This document shows, one piece after another, positions 5,058 through 12,740 of a DNA stretch of 13,335 nucleotides; the stretch's first letter is position 1, and every line of letters begins with the position of its first letter. Below the pieces are notes generated by a model, which saw only the letters and a list, made by a program, of their open reading frames with translations, was not told the DNA's origin and made no database searches. Both the position numbers and the translations under genes were made by a program. The DNA lies in contig JAFWUA010000115.1 of assembly GCA_017518785.1 (NCBI GenBank), positions 1 to 13,335 of the forward strand, in the 5' to 3' direction. The stretch comes from Neisseriaceae bacterium. GTDB taxonomy: Bacteria; Pseudomonadota; Gammaproteobacteria; Burkholderiales; Neisseriaceae.

Positions 5058-6089
5058 ATGATTACTTCTCAAGAGGCATTAAATCGTTTGATTGATGGTA
5101 ATGAAATTTTTTCTGATGAGATGACTTACTTAATGCGACAGATTATGGAAGGACGGTTGTCATCAGAAGTTATTGCTGCATTGTTGATTGGCTTGCGAAT
5201 TAAGGTGGAAAGTGTATCTGAAATTACTGCTGCGGTAAGAGTTATGCGGGAGTTTATGTTGGAAGTGCCACTTGATGATGATGATAAACAGCGAGTAGTT
5301 GATGTAGTTGGTACTGGTGGTGATAATGCTAAAACTTTTAATATTTCAACTACTTCAATGTTTGTGGCAGCAGCTGCTGGGGCGAAAGTTGCTAAACATG
5401 GCGGCAGGAGCGTTTCTTCTAACTGTGGTGCCGGTGATGTGATGGAACAAATGGGATTGCCACTTAATTTAACAGCTGAACAAACCGCAAATTGTATTCG
5501 CAATACCAATATAGGTTTTATGTTTGCTCCAAATCATCACCCAGCGATGAAGTATGTTGCACCGGTGCGGCGTGCTTTGGGTGTGCGTACTATGTTTAAT
5601 ATTTTAGGACCACTTACTAATCCGGCTAATGCTCATAATCAAGTTTTAGGTGTGTTTCACCCCGATTTGCTTGGAATTTGTTCGCATGTGTTGCGTCATT
5701 TGGGGTTGAAACATGTATTGGTGGTTAATGGTAAAGATGGTTTAGATGAAATCTCCATTGCAGCACCAACTCGTATTTGTGAGTTAAAAGATGGTGTAAT
5801 TTCTAATTATGAGATTTGTCCAGAAGATTTTGGTTTGAAGCGAGTGGAAAGCCTGAAAGATTTGCGTGTGGATAATGCCGAAGAATCTCTATCTAAAATG
5901 AATGCGGTTTTGGCTGGCGAAAAAGGTGCATGTCGTAATGTGGTATTGTTAAATAGTGCTGCAACCTTGTATTGTGGTGGAATTGTGGATAATTTGTCCG
6001 ATGGGATTAAGTTGGCAATGCAAACCATAGATAGTGGTAGGGCACGAGCAAAACAAGAGGAATTTATCCAATTTGCAATGTCGTGTTAG
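5058..6089 (+). CDS. trpD: Anthranilate phosphoribosyltransferase
   Basis: Transfers phosphoribosyl from PRPP to anthranilate, the second step of tryptophan synthesis, in the cytoplasm. The ATG at 5058 gives 343 residues, the usual length, beginning MITSQEALNRLIDGNEIF like Neisseria TrpD. An upstream in-frame ATG (4953) would add 35 residues translated from MITE sequence and is rejected. The PRPP-binding GTGGD is at 85-89, NIST at 95-98 and KHGGRS at 113-118; APNHHPAMKYVAPVRRALG and FNILGPLTNP follow. AAAGG lies 8 nt before the start. No other trp gene is adjacent. The gene is followed by a DUS-pair hairpin, so it is probably transcribed mostly on its own. Confidence 0.96.
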   Translation: MITSQEALNRLIDGNEIFSDEMTYLMRQIMEGRLSSEVIAALLIGLRIKVESVSEITAAVRVMREFMLEVPLDDDDKQRVVDVVGTGGDNAKTFNISTTSMFVAAAAGAKVAKHGGRSVSSNCGAGDVMEQMGLPLNLTAEQTANCIRNTNIGFMFAPNHHPAMKYVAPVRRALGVRTMFNILGPLTNPANAHNQVLGVFHPDLLGICSHVLRHLGLKHVLVVNGKDGLDEISIAAPTRICELKDGVISNYEICPEDFGLKRVESLKDLRVDNAEESLSKMNAVLAGEKGACRNVVLLNSAATLYCGGIVDNLSDGIKLAMQTIDSGRARAKQEEFIQFAMSC

Positions 6090-6101
6090 TGAAATTTAAT
6101 C

Positions 6102-6144
6102 TTTTCCGGCAGTGTTGATTATTAAATATAAGTCTGCCGGAAAA
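6102..6144 (+). terminator. DUS inverted-pair terminator after trpD
   Basis: TTTTCCGGCAG (6102-6112) pairs perfectly with CTGCCGGAAAA (6134-6144), with a 21-nt loop, followed by TATTTTTATG. It contains one exact AGTCTGCCGGAA (6131-6142) and one core-only word on minus (6104-6115). The long loop makes it weaker than a classical terminator. Confidence 0.6.
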
Positions 6145-6171
6145 TATTTTTATGTTTAATATTAAATAGAT

Positions 6172-7035
6172 ATGTCTGTTGTTATACGATTTATTTTTTA
6201 TTTTTTAGGACGTTTGCCCTTGCCTCTATTAAACCGTTTAGGTTTTATATTGGGGTCAATTGCCTATATTTTTGCACCTAAATTGCGACAGCGAATTGCT
6301 ACTCATCTTAAATTGGCAAATCTGCCACATGATAATAAAACAGTTCGAAAGGTGGCAAGTGAAGCTTTTTGTAGCGGTTTAGAATTGGCTATTGCATGGA
6401 CGCGTTCTCCTGAATATATAGTTTCTTTATTTCGGAGTGTTTCAGGTTGGGAATATATTGAAGATGCGATACAACGCAATCAAGGCTTATTATTAATTAC
6501 ACCACATCTTGGTAGTTATGATTTAGCTGGACGTATGATTTCGGAGAATTTACCTTTTGATTTAACTGCTATGTATCGTCCGCCAAAAAAGAAATATTTA
6601 GAACCAATTATGATTGCAGGAAGAGAACGTGGCAGAGGACATGCCGCCCCAGCTAATGCTTCTGGGGTGAGACAAGTAGTGCGTGCCCTGAAAAAACAAG
6701 AAGCTGTGATTATTCTACCTGACCAAGTGCCACAAGCAGGAGAGGGGGTGTGGGCAACTTTTTTCGATAAAAAAGCATATACCATGACTTTGGCTGCACG
6801 GCTATCGGTAATGGATAATGTGGTGCCATTGTTATTTTGCGGAGAACGCTTGCCACGTGGACAGGGATTCAATCTGCATATTGTTCCTTTTTCCGGCAGA
6901 CTTAACAATGATAAAGAATACAATGCCCAATTAATTAATCATAATGTTGAAGAATTAATCAGGCGTTTCCCAACCCAATATTTATTTAGTTACAATCGTT
7001 ATAAAATTCCAGCAGGAGTTAATCCTCCTCAATAA
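6172..7035 (+). CDS. LpxL/HtrB-family lipid A (lysophospholipid) acyltransferase, 287 aa
   Basis: An inner-membrane acyltransferase that adds a secondary acyl chain to lipid A or a related lipid. The N-terminus (about 5-35) is hydrophobic and anchors it. The catalytic H-x4-D motif is HLGSYD (H112, D117). Other family blocks are MYRPPKKKYLEPIM (134-147), RGRGHAAPANASGVRQVVRALKK (about 153-175) and LPDQVP (182-187). The precise acceptor and the paralogue (lpxL1- or lpxL2-like) cannot be told from one sequence. The ribosome site is weak (AATAGAT). A DUS-like word at 6891-6902 encodes F-S-G-R. dinG starts 21 bp downstream, so both are probably cotranscribed. Confidence 0.88.
   Translation: MSVVIRFIFYFLGRLPLPLLNRLGFILGSIAYIFAPKLRQRIATHLKLANLPHDNKTVRKVASEAFCSGLELAIAWTRSPEYIVSLFRSVSGWEYIEDAIQRNQGLLLITPHLGSYDLAGRMISENLPFDLTAMYRPPKKKYLEPIMIAGRERGRGHAAPANASGVRQVVRALKKQEAVIILPDQVPQAGEGVWATFFDKKAYTMTLAARLSVMDNVVPLLFCGERLPRGQGFNLHIVPFSGRLNNDKEYNAQLINHNVEELIRRFPTQYLFSYNRYKIPAGVNPPQ
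6891..6902 (-). repeat. DUS-like word AGTCTGCCGGAA in the acyltransferase gene
   Basis: Exact match, read on plus as codons for PFSGRL near the C-terminus. Confidence 0.75.
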
Positions 7036-7056
7036 ACTTATTATTTAGAAGACTAT

Positions 7057-9177
7057 ATGCTGACTGAATTAGAAAAAGAGGCAATTCGTACTCACTATCG
7101 CAATTTATCTGAAAATTTAGAAGGTTTCAGACCGCGTCGTGCTCAACGTGAAATGTTGGCAGCGGTTGCACAAACCTTTGCACGTAGTCTTGAAATTGAA
7201 AATGATATTCCACCCAACCGTAATGGTGAAAGTATTTCTTTAATTGAAGGTCCAACCGGAGTTGGAAAGAGTTTAGCGTATTTACTTTCCGGCAGTGTAT
7301 TAGCACAATCACGCAATAAAAAATTAGTAGTATCAAGTGCAACAGTGGCACTGCAAGAACAATTAGTTTATCGCGATTTGCCTTTTTTATCTGAAAATAG
7401 TGGTTTGGAAATAAGCTTTGCTTTGGCAAAAGGACGTGGACGATATTTATGTCCATATCGCATGTATCAAATCACACAAAATATGGCACAAAATGAATTA
7501 GGTTTCGATTATCAAATGTTGATGAAACGCAAAATCGATAATGATGACCGCAAAACTATTCACAAAATTGCAGATGAATTTGCAGAACGCCGTTTTGATG
7601 GTGATCGTGATAATTGGCATGGTGTATTATCAGATGATTTATGGTCGCGTATTAATAATGATAGACATAGTTGCTTAAAAAATACTTGTCCTAATCGTTC
7701 TGAATGTCCATTCTTTTTATTTCGAGACGCAATTGCACATGTAGATATTATCGTGGCAAATCATGATTTATTATTATCAGATATTGCTATGGGTGGCGGA
7801 GTTATTTTACCAGCACCGGAAAATTGTTTTTACTGTATTGATGAAGCACATCATTTACATAATAAAGCAATTTCACAATTTGCATTTGCACATAGTCTTA
7901 ATGATGCTAGAATATTTTTAGAACGTTTTCATCAAATTAGCGATAAAGTTGCACAATTAACTAATAAAGTTGAAATTGCCAATCTTGCTGATGAGTCTGC
8001 CGGAATACTATTAAATCATTTACGTAGTTGGGAGACTATTCTCGAACAAAGTGATTGTTTTCCAGCATCATCTTATGGTGATAGTATTTGGTTATGGCAA
8101 AACGGCAAATGCCCAGAAAATTTACAAGAACAAGTAGCAAATACCGCAAAATCAGCCTCAGCATTTAATCATCAAATAAATCAATTATCAGAAGCACTAT
8201 CTCAAGCACGCCGTGATAAAAATAATAACACAAGCTTAATTGATCAATTAAGTGCAGAATTTGGTGTAGTATCAATGCGTAGCGAAAATATAATGTCAGT
8301 TTGGAATTTATTAAATACTGAAAATGATCCTAATATACCACCTTTGGCAAAATGGATAACACGTATTCAATCTGATAATAAAAGAGATTATATATTTAAC
8401 TCTTCTTTGGTATCAGCAGCAGCACAGCTAATTGATAAACTATGGAAAAAAACAGCAGGTGCAGTATTAACATCTGCCACATTACGTGCAGTTGGCAGTT
8501 TTGATATGATATTAGAACAAACAGGATTGAATAGTCTGCCGGAAACTAAAACCTTTGCATTGGATAGCCCATTTAATTTTACAAAACAAGCAGAACTTTA
8601 TATTCCACCACTTAAAGCTAATCCCAAAGATAGTGAAGCACATACTCAAGAAATTATTAATTGGTTACCAAAATTAATCGATGAAAAACATGCTGTTGGA
8701 ACATTGGTATTATTCTCATCACGTAAACAAATGGAAGAAGTAGCATTAAGACTGCCAGAAAACTATCAATCATACCTTTTAATTCAAGGAGATCGCTCTA
8801 AACAACAGCTAATCAAAGAACACAATTTAGCAATATCCGAAGGACGAGCCAGCATTATTTTTGGATTAGATAGTTTTGCCGAAGGTTTAGACTTGCCAGG
8901 AGATGCTTGTATACATGTAATTATAGCTAAACTACCATTTGCTATGCCAGATGACCCAGTAGATAAAACATTAAGCGAATGGATTAAACAACAAGGGGGC
9001 AATCCATTTATGCAGTTATCAATTCCTGCGGCATCAATTAAACTTACTCAAGCAGTAGGAAGATTAATTCGTAGCGAAAATGATTATGGCAGAGTAACTA
9101 TTTTAGATACACGCATTATAACTGCACGTTATGGAAAAAACCTACTTGATGCACTACCACCATTTAGAAGAATTTAA
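7057..9177 (+). CDS. dinG: ATP-dependent DNA helicase DinG
   Basis: An XPD-like superfamily 2, 5'-3' DNA helicase used in repair and removal of R-loops and G-quadruplexes. The 706 residues match the family. Walker A is GPTGVGKS (65-72). The four iron-sulfur-cluster cysteines are visible as C132, C206, C211 and C217. The DEAH box is at 262-265 (CIDEAHHLHNK). Motif V lies in the region GLDSFAEGLDLPGD and motif VI is QAVGRLIR near 665. All key residues are present. Three DUS-like words lie in the coding sequence (7287, 7994, 8533). Base composition is strongly AT-rich (16 GC of 60 at 8341-8400). The DciA-like gene follows after 14 bp. Confidence 0.95.
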   Translation: MLTELEKEAIRTHYRNLSENLEGFRPRRAQREMLAAVAQTFARSLEIENDIPPNRNGESISLIEGPTGVGKSLAYLLSGSVLAQSRNKKLVVSSATVALQEQLVYRDLPFLSENSGLEISFALAKGRGRYLCPYRMYQITQNMAQNELGFDYQMLMKRKIDNDDRKTIHKIADEFAERRFDGDRDNWHGVLSDDLWSRINNDRHSCLKNTCPNRSECPFFLFRDAIAHVDIIVANHDLLLSDIAMGGGVILPAPENCFYCIDEAHHLHNKAISQFAFAHSLNDARIFLERFHQISDKVAQLTNKVEIANLADESAGILLNHLRSWETILEQSDCFPASSYGDSIWLWQNGKCPENLQEQVANTAKSASAFNHQINQLSEALSQARRDKNNNTSLIDQLSAEFGVVSMRSENIMSVWNLLNTENDPNIPPLAKWITRIQSDNKRDYIFNSSLVSAAAQLIDKLWKKTAGAVLTSATLRAVGSFDMILEQTGLNSLPETKTFALDSPFNFTKQAELYIPPLKANPKDSEAHTQEIINWLPKLIDEKHAVGTLVLFSSRKQMEEVALRLPENYQSYLLIQGDRSKQQLIKEHNLAISEGRASIIFGLDSFAEGLDLPGDACIHVIIAKLPFAMPDDPVDKTLSEWIKQQGGNPFMQLSIPAASIKLTQAVGRLIRSENDYGRVTILDTRIITARYGKNLLDALPPFRRI
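7287..7298 (-). repeat. DUS-like core word in dinG (ACACTGCCGGAA)
   Basis: Nine-base core exact, first three bases differ from AGT. Encodes LSGSV just after Walker A. Confidence 0.6.
7994..8005 (+). repeat. DUS-like word AGTCTGCCGGAA in dinG
   Basis: Exact match, read in frame as E-S-A-G-I. Confidence 0.75.
8533..8544 (+). repeat. DUS-like word AGTCTGCCGGAA in dinG
   Basis: Exact match, read in frame as S-L-P-E, a third reading frame use compared with the other two copies in this gene. Confidence 0.75.
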
Positions 9178-9191
9178 TAGAAAGAAATTAT

Positions 9192-9608
9192 ATGGAATTA
9201 GAATATTTCCGGCAGAGTAAGCAAAAAGATATATATGATTATTTATTAAGCCAATGGAAAGAATGGCAAAGATTAACACATTCATTACAAAAACAATTAC
9301 CAGCAAATTTATCAGAACATTATAAAATAGTATGTGTACAAAATGATGAATTAGTAATATATGCTAATAATAGTGTAGTTGCTAACCGTCTGAAAATGTT
9401 GTTGCCCAATGTGTTACATAATTGGAAAGACTGTCCAGATAATGTAACTAAATTCTGCGTAAAATTAGATCCACAAGAAGAAAAACTAATGCCGACACGT
9501 CTTTATTTGAGCGAAAGTGCCAGAAAATCATTATTAGAAACTGCGGATAAACTATCTTCTCACCAAGAGTTATCTCATGCTTTACGGCAACTTTCTACTA
9601 TGGATTAA
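9192..9608 (+). CDS. DciA-like (DUF721) protein, 138 aa
   Basis: Probably the DUF721/DciA family, whose best-studied members help load the replicative helicase DnaB in bacteria without DnaC. The visible family-like block is the beta-hairpin/helix KIVCVQNDELVIYANNSVVANRLKMLLPNVL (about 46-76), where the pattern of a strand, then A-x-L/V-A-x-x-L, then P-x-x-L matches. The N-terminal 35 residues are charged and helical. The C-terminal part has ESARKSLLETADKL, less typical. It follows dinG by 14 bp, likely in the same transcript, and converges with rsmD. A DUS-like word (9207-9218) lies right after the start codon region and encodes F-R-Q-S. Similarity is weak enough that the assignment stays tentative. 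Confidence 0.6.
   Translation: MELEYFRQSKQKDIYDYLLSQWKEWQRLTHSLQKQLPANLSEHYKIVCVQNDELVIYANNSVVANRLKMLLPNVLHNWKDCPDNVTKFCVKLDPQEEKLMPTRLYLSESARKSLLETADKLSSHQELSHALRQLSTMD
9207..9218 (-). repeat. DUS-like core word at the 5' end of the DciA-like gene (ACTCTGCCGGAA)
   Basis: Core exact; positions 2-3 are CT, not GT. Lies within the first nine codons. Confidence 0.6.
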
Positions 9609-9622
9609 TTAAATAAATAATT

Positions 9623-10180
9623 TTAATCTACAAAACGAGCTAATATGAAGTGGCTATTGCCACTTTTACCTTGTTTGTGATGAATTAAGTTACTTGGTAA
9701 TTCAATATGTGATGAGGCTTCAATATAAATATAAGCATCATTATTTAAGTGATTAATCAGCAATTGCCATAATTTATTCCACTTATCCCAAGCGTAAGGT
9801 GGGTCAAGTAAGATAATATCAAATTTATTATTATTATTTTGCAAATAATCAAAAGCGTCCATACAAAATGCGTTGAGATTATTGAGTTTTAACAGATTTA
9901 TATTTTCCTGAATGTTGAAAAATGCTTTTCTATTTTTTTCTATTAGAATAACTTGCTTTGCATAGCGTGAGGCAGCTTCAAAACCCATAACACCACTACC
10001 GGAAAATAAATCTAACACGGATTTACCATGTAAATTTTGTCCCAACCAATTAAATAATTTTTCTCTAACCATATCAGCAGTTGGTCTTAAACCTTCAATA
10101 TCTGGAAAAGTAATAATTCGAGAGCGGCATTCACCACCGATAATTCTAACTTTATTACGATGATTAGGATTTTTATACAT
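9623..10180 (-). CDS. rsmD: 16S rRNA (guanine(966)-N2)-methyltransferase
   Basis: Methylates G966 of 16S rRNA on the small ribosomal subunit using SAM. The 185 residues fit the family. The opening KVRIIGGECRSRII and LRPTADMVREKLFNWL (31-46) are RsmD signatures. The SAM motif is VLDLFSGSGVMGFEA (55-69) and the catalytic DPPY is at 126-129. It converges with the DciA-like gene (14 bp between stops) and diverges from the TraB-like gene. The ribosome site AAGAAAG is weak. A CTACCGGAA near-miss (9996-10004) lies within FSGSG codons. Confidence 0.94.
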   Translation of the reverse strand: MYKNPNHRNKVRIIGGECRSRIITFPDIEGLRPTADMVREKLFNWLGQNLHGKSVLDLFSGSGVMGFEAASRYAKQVILIEKNRKAFFNIQENINLLKLNNLNAFCMDAFDYLQNNNNKFDIILLDPPYAWDKWNKLWQLLINHLNNDAYIYIEASSHIELPSNLIHHKQGKSGNSHFILARFVD

Positions 10181-10214
10181 AATCTAAATTCTTTCTTAAA
10201 TTTTGCAAATGCTT

Positions 10215-10226
10215 TTCTGGCAGACT
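10215..10226 (-). repeat. One-mismatch DUS-like word (AGTCTGCCAGAA)
   Basis: Differs from AGTCTGCCGGAA at one core base (A for G). Lies in the leader of rsmD. Confidence 0.4.
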
Positions 10227-10257
10227 TTATAAATTATAAGTATTTAAATGGTTGTAA

Positions 10258-10286
10258 ATTATACCATATTATCATTTTTTTATGAA
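10258..10286 (-). promoter_or_regulatory. Probable rsmD promoter
   Basis: On minus, TTCATA (10281-10286) and a consensus TATAAT (10258-10263) are exactly 17 bp apart, about 78 bp before the rsmD start. Confidence 0.5.
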
Positions 10287-10298
10287 AATAAGTAGTTG

Positions 10299-10310
10299 AG
10301 TCTGCCGGAA
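10299..10310 (+). repeat. DUS-like word AGTCTGCCGGAA between divergent genes
   Basis: Exact match in the rsmD/TraB-like intergenic region, upstream of the plus-strand promoter. Confidence 0.75.
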
Positions 10311-10351
10311 AAGTGATATTATCATTTGAAAGCAACTTCTGGATTGTATTG

Positions 10352-10360
10352 TGGTAGAAT
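10352..10360 (+). promoter_or_regulatory. Extended -10 promoter of the TraB-like gene
   Basis: TGGTAGAAT has the TG-N-TANAAT form of an extended -10 element, 53 bp before the ATG. No good -35 at 17 bp, which such promoters tolerate. Confidence 0.45.
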
Positions 10361-10413
10361 GTTGCACTTGTTTTTATGATGTGTAAAACTAAAATTTTTT
10401 GTGGGGTGTTATT

Positions 10414-11337
10414 ATGAAAAAGTTTTTGGTGGTATTTTTGTATTTTTTTCTGCTGGTATCAGTTTGTTATGCTGAACCTCAAAATTGTCCTTTTGTTTGG
10501 AAAGTGGAAAAAAGTGGTGAACCTACTTCTTATTTAATTGGAACTATTCATTTAAATAAAAAAGGTTATCAACTGCCATCTTGTATGAAAAAAGTTGTTG
10601 AGAACAGTAAGGTGTTAATGACTGAAAATTTGTTTCCATTATATCCGGCAGAGGCAATGCAAGCTGATGTTATGCTATTATCGCAAAGTGTATTTAGTTT
10701 ATCTAATCATAATCAATTAAAAGATGATATTGGTAGTGAATTACATGGTCAGTTACGAAAATTATTTATTGATTCAAATTTTAATCAAGCTTTATTGATG
10801 TATGACAATTTATATGGCTGGTCTGCCATGATGTTTTTAATGGGTTTACCTGCAAATAGTGATGTTGTACCTGAAAGTGGTGTTGATTTATTATTGTCGC
10901 AATTGGCAGATAGACAAGGTCTTCAACGTGTTGGTTTGGAAAGTGTTTTGGTGGGTGCTAATGAAATTAAAAATGTGCCAAAAGATAAAGTTATTCAATT
11001 TATTAAAATTGGAGTAGAGCATAAAGATTATTCTCGTATTATGGAAAGAAAGTTAATTGATTTATATAATAGTGGTAAGGTGTATGATGTAAAAGAATTA
11101 GCTTTGAATGAAGAGGAAAATCTTAAATTTATTCCTGATGCCGATAAACCTTTTTGGCGTAATTGGTATTTTAATGTTCTTTTGGATAAACGTACTGCAT
11201 CTTGGATTCCTAAAATTAGTAATCAGATTTCTAAATCTTCAACTGTGATTGCTGTGGGTACTGCTCATATGTATGGGGATAATGGTTTGGTTTCTATTTT
11301 GAGAAAAAAAGGTTATACAGTTACTGAATTGAGATAA
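10414..11337 (+). CDS. TraB/GumN-family exported protein, 307 aa
   Basis: A TraB/GumN (GTxH-motif) family protein, likely periplasmic. Residues 1-20 form a signal peptide (MKKFLVVFLYFFLLVSVCYA). The first family motif is YLIGTIHLNK (GTIH at 43-46). The C-terminal motif is VIAVGTAHMYGDNGLVSILRKKGY. Cysteines C25 and C57 could form a disulfide. The ATG at 10414 is chosen because GGGG lies 7 nt upstream and the signal peptide starts there; a TTG at 10399 would add only five residues. The family is linked to metal-dependent peptidase or hydrolase folds, but bacterial roles are mostly unknown. It ends at a strong hairpin shared with hisG. Confidence 0.88.
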   Translation: MKKFLVVFLYFFLLVSVCYAEPQNCPFVWKVEKSGEPTSYLIGTIHLNKKGYQLPSCMKKVVENSKVLMTENLFPLYPAEAMQADVMLLSQSVFSLSNHNQLKDDIGSELHGQLRKLFIDSNFNQALLMYDNLYGWSAMMFLMGLPANSDVVPESGVDLLLSQLADRQGLQRVGLESVLVGANEIKNVPKDKVIQFIKIGVEHKDYSRIMERKLIDLYNSGKVYDVKELALNEEENLKFIPDADKPFWRNWYFNVLLDKRTASWIPKISNQISKSSTVIAVGTAHMYGDNGLVSILRKKGYTVTELR

Positions 11338-11350
11338 TTATTATTTATAA

Positions 11351-11394
11351 AAAGTCTGCCGGAAAGTTTATTGAATATCTTTCCGGCAAACTTT
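11351..11394. terminator. Bidirectional DUS-pair terminator between the TraB-like gene and hisG
   Basis: AAAGTCTGCCGGAAAG (11351-11366) pairs with CTTTCCGGCAAACTTT (11379-11394) with one mismatch in 16 and a 12-nt loop. T-rich DNA follows on plus and A/T-rich DNA on minus. The left arm is an exact AGTCTGCCGGAA (11353-11364); the right arm has one change (11381-11392). Confidence 0.85.
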
Positions 11395-11406
11395 TGTATT
11401 AAAATT

Positions 11407-12069
11407 TTATTGTTGCGAGTTTTTTTCTACTGCATTGGTAAAGTTGGTAATAATTGGTTGTATTTGTAGGTGTTTTAGTTTTAGTGATGCTTTGTTAATA
11501 ATTAATTGGCTGGAAATATCACAAATATGTTCTACTGCTTCTAAATTATTGGCTTTAAGTGTATTTCCTGTCGATACTAAATCGACAATAGCATCTGATA
11601 ATTCTACTAATGGTGCTAATTCCATTGAACCGTATAGTTTAATAATATCAACGTGCACGCCTTTTTGTGAAAAGTGATCTCGTGCAATATTGGGGTATTT
11701 GGTGGCAATGCGTAATCTTGAACCAGCTTGGGAAACACTTGCGTAATCAAATCCTTTTCTAACTGCAACCATCATGCGACATTTGGCAATTTTTAAATCT
11801 AATGGGTGATACAAACCGTTATCGCCGTGTTCAATTAAAACATCTTTACCGGCAATACCAAAATCTGCTGCACCATAACGTACATAAACCGGCACATCTG
11901 ATGCTCTTACAATAATTACGCGAATATTGTCGTGATTGGTAGGGATTATTAGTTTGCGTGATGTTTCTGGATTTTCCAAAGGTGTGATATTTGCCGACGC
12001 TAACAGTGGCAGGGTTTCGTCAAAAATGCGACCTTTGGAGAGGGCGATTGTGAGAATGTTGTTTGTCAT
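11407..12069 (-). CDS. hisG: ATP phosphoribosyltransferase, short form
   Basis: Catalyses the first step of histidine synthesis, joining ATP and PRPP. The 220 residues are the short form, which lacks the C-terminal regulatory domain and normally needs HisZ as partner. Family blocks: LTIALSKGRIFDETLPLL (6-23), RASDVPVYVRYGAADFGIAGKDVLIE, and VELSDAIVDLVSTGNTLKANNLEAVE with the PRPP-binding region. It lies 18 bp after the SCO gene, in a likely gatB-SCO-hisG transcript. The only ribosome-binding match upstream of its ATG is the GGA of a DUS-like word. The hisH remnant at the other end of the window is not linked to it. Confidence 0.95.
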   Translation of the reverse strand: MTNNILTIALSKGRIFDETLPLLASANITPLENPETSRKLIIPTNHDNIRVIIVRASDVPVYVRYGAADFGIAGKDVLIEHGDNGLYHPLDLKIAKCRMMVAVRKGFDYASVSQAGSRLRIATKYPNIARDHFSQKGVHVDIIKLYGSMELAPLVELSDAIVDLVSTGNTLKANNLEAVEHICDISSQLIINKASLKLKHLQIQPIITNFTNAVEKNSQQ

Positions 12070-12076
12070 TTTGTGT

Positions 12077-12088
12077 TTCCGGCAGACT
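12077..12088 (-). repeat. DUS-like word AGTCTGCCGGAA spanning the SCO-hisG gap
   Basis: Exact match. One base overlaps the SCO stop codon, and its CCGGAA lies 8 nt before the hisG ATG, so it may also act as a weak Shine-Dalgarno site. Confidence 0.75.
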
Positions 12089-12738
12089 CATTGATTTAGT
12101 AATAGGCGTAAATCATTTGCTAATTGTATAGCAGTTGCACTATGTGGTTCGTAAATTGCTGTTTTTCCTTCTTTATCAATTAGATATGTTCCGGCAGAGT
12201 GATCTACATTGTAGTTTCCATCTCTGGTTGGAACTTTGGCAGAAGTGATATTCCATGCTTTTTTCACTTCTTCTAAATTGCTACTATCCGGCACTAAACC
12301 AATAAAATTAGGATTAAACATTGTAATGTAAGGTTCTAATTTTTCAGGAGTATCACGTTCTGGATCAACCGTAATAAAATACAATTGTACATTATGTGAT
12401 AATTCCCCTAAATGCTCCATTGCATTAGCGTATGTGAATAGATTGGTAGGGCAAACGTCAGGGCAGTGGGTGTAACCAAAAACCAAAATTGTAACCTTGC
12501 CGTGTGTATCGTGCAGGGCAATTTTTTTGCCGGTGGTAGCTTGCAGACTAAAATCTATTCCAAAGTTTTTATCACTTACATCACTGCCAAAAAAGTCTTG
12601 GTTAGTTTGTGTAACTTCAATCGAACTATCCTTATTAGTGTTTCCGGCAGAGTTGTTCGATTCTTGTGATGTGCATGAGATAAGCAATCCTGCGATAAGT
12701 GTGATATTTATCGCTGATTTTATTATGTTTTTTTTCAT
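12088..12738 (-). CDS. SCO1/SenC-family lipoprotein, copper delivery to cytochrome oxidase
   Basis: A thioredoxin-fold protein of the SCO family, anchored to the inner membrane and facing the periplasm, expected to deliver copper to or mature a cytochrome oxidase. The lipobox is LISC with C22. The copper-binding CPDVC motif gives C92 and C96 within VFGYTHCPDVCPTNL, and the distal histidine is H180 in VDHSAGTYLID. FITVDPERDTPEKL is a further family signature. All copper ligands are intact. The start codon lies two bases after the gatB stop, so translation is probably coupled. Two DUS-like core words in the gene (12189, 12642) both encode S-A-G, one in the low-complexity linker. Confidence 0.93.
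   Translation of the reverse strand: MKKNIIKSAINITLIAGLLISCTSQESNNSAGNTNKDSSIEVTQTNQDFFGSDVSDKNFGIDFSLQATTGKKIALHDTHGKVTILVFGYTHCPDVCPTNLFTYANAMEHLGELSHNVQLYFITVDPERDTPEKLEPYITMFNPNFIGLVPDSSNLEEVKKAWNITSAKVPTRDGNYNVDHSAGTYLIDKEGKTAIYEPHSATAIQLANDLRLLLNQ
12189..12200 (-). repeat. DUS-like core word in the SCO gene (ACTCTGCCGGAA)
   Basis: Core exact, encodes S-A-G next to the copper-ligand histidine H180. Confidence 0.6.
12642..12653 (-). repeat. DUS-like core word in the SCO linker (ACTCTGCCGGAA)
   Basis: Core exact, encodes S-A-G in the linker after the lipobox. It is the last CGG-core word before the gatB boundary. Confidence 0.6.
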
Positions 12739-12740
12739 AA

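Noticed and set aside
6152..6169. Five-codon leader peptide (MFNIK) just before the acyltransferase
   Set aside because: No ribosome site or regulatory codons; short ATG-stop pairs are common in AT-rich DNA.
8749..8760. AGACTGCCAGAA in dinG as another uptake word
   Set aside because: Two differences from the 12-mer, one in the core; not counted.
9385..9394. ACCGTCTGAA, one base from the Neisseria DUS GCCGTCTGAA
   Set aside because: About one such near-match is expected by chance in this length, and it encodes conserved N-R-L-K residues.
1303..12653. The dispersed words as a CRISPR array
   Set aside because: Spacing is irregular (tens of bases to over 2 kb), orientation is mixed and many lie inside genes.
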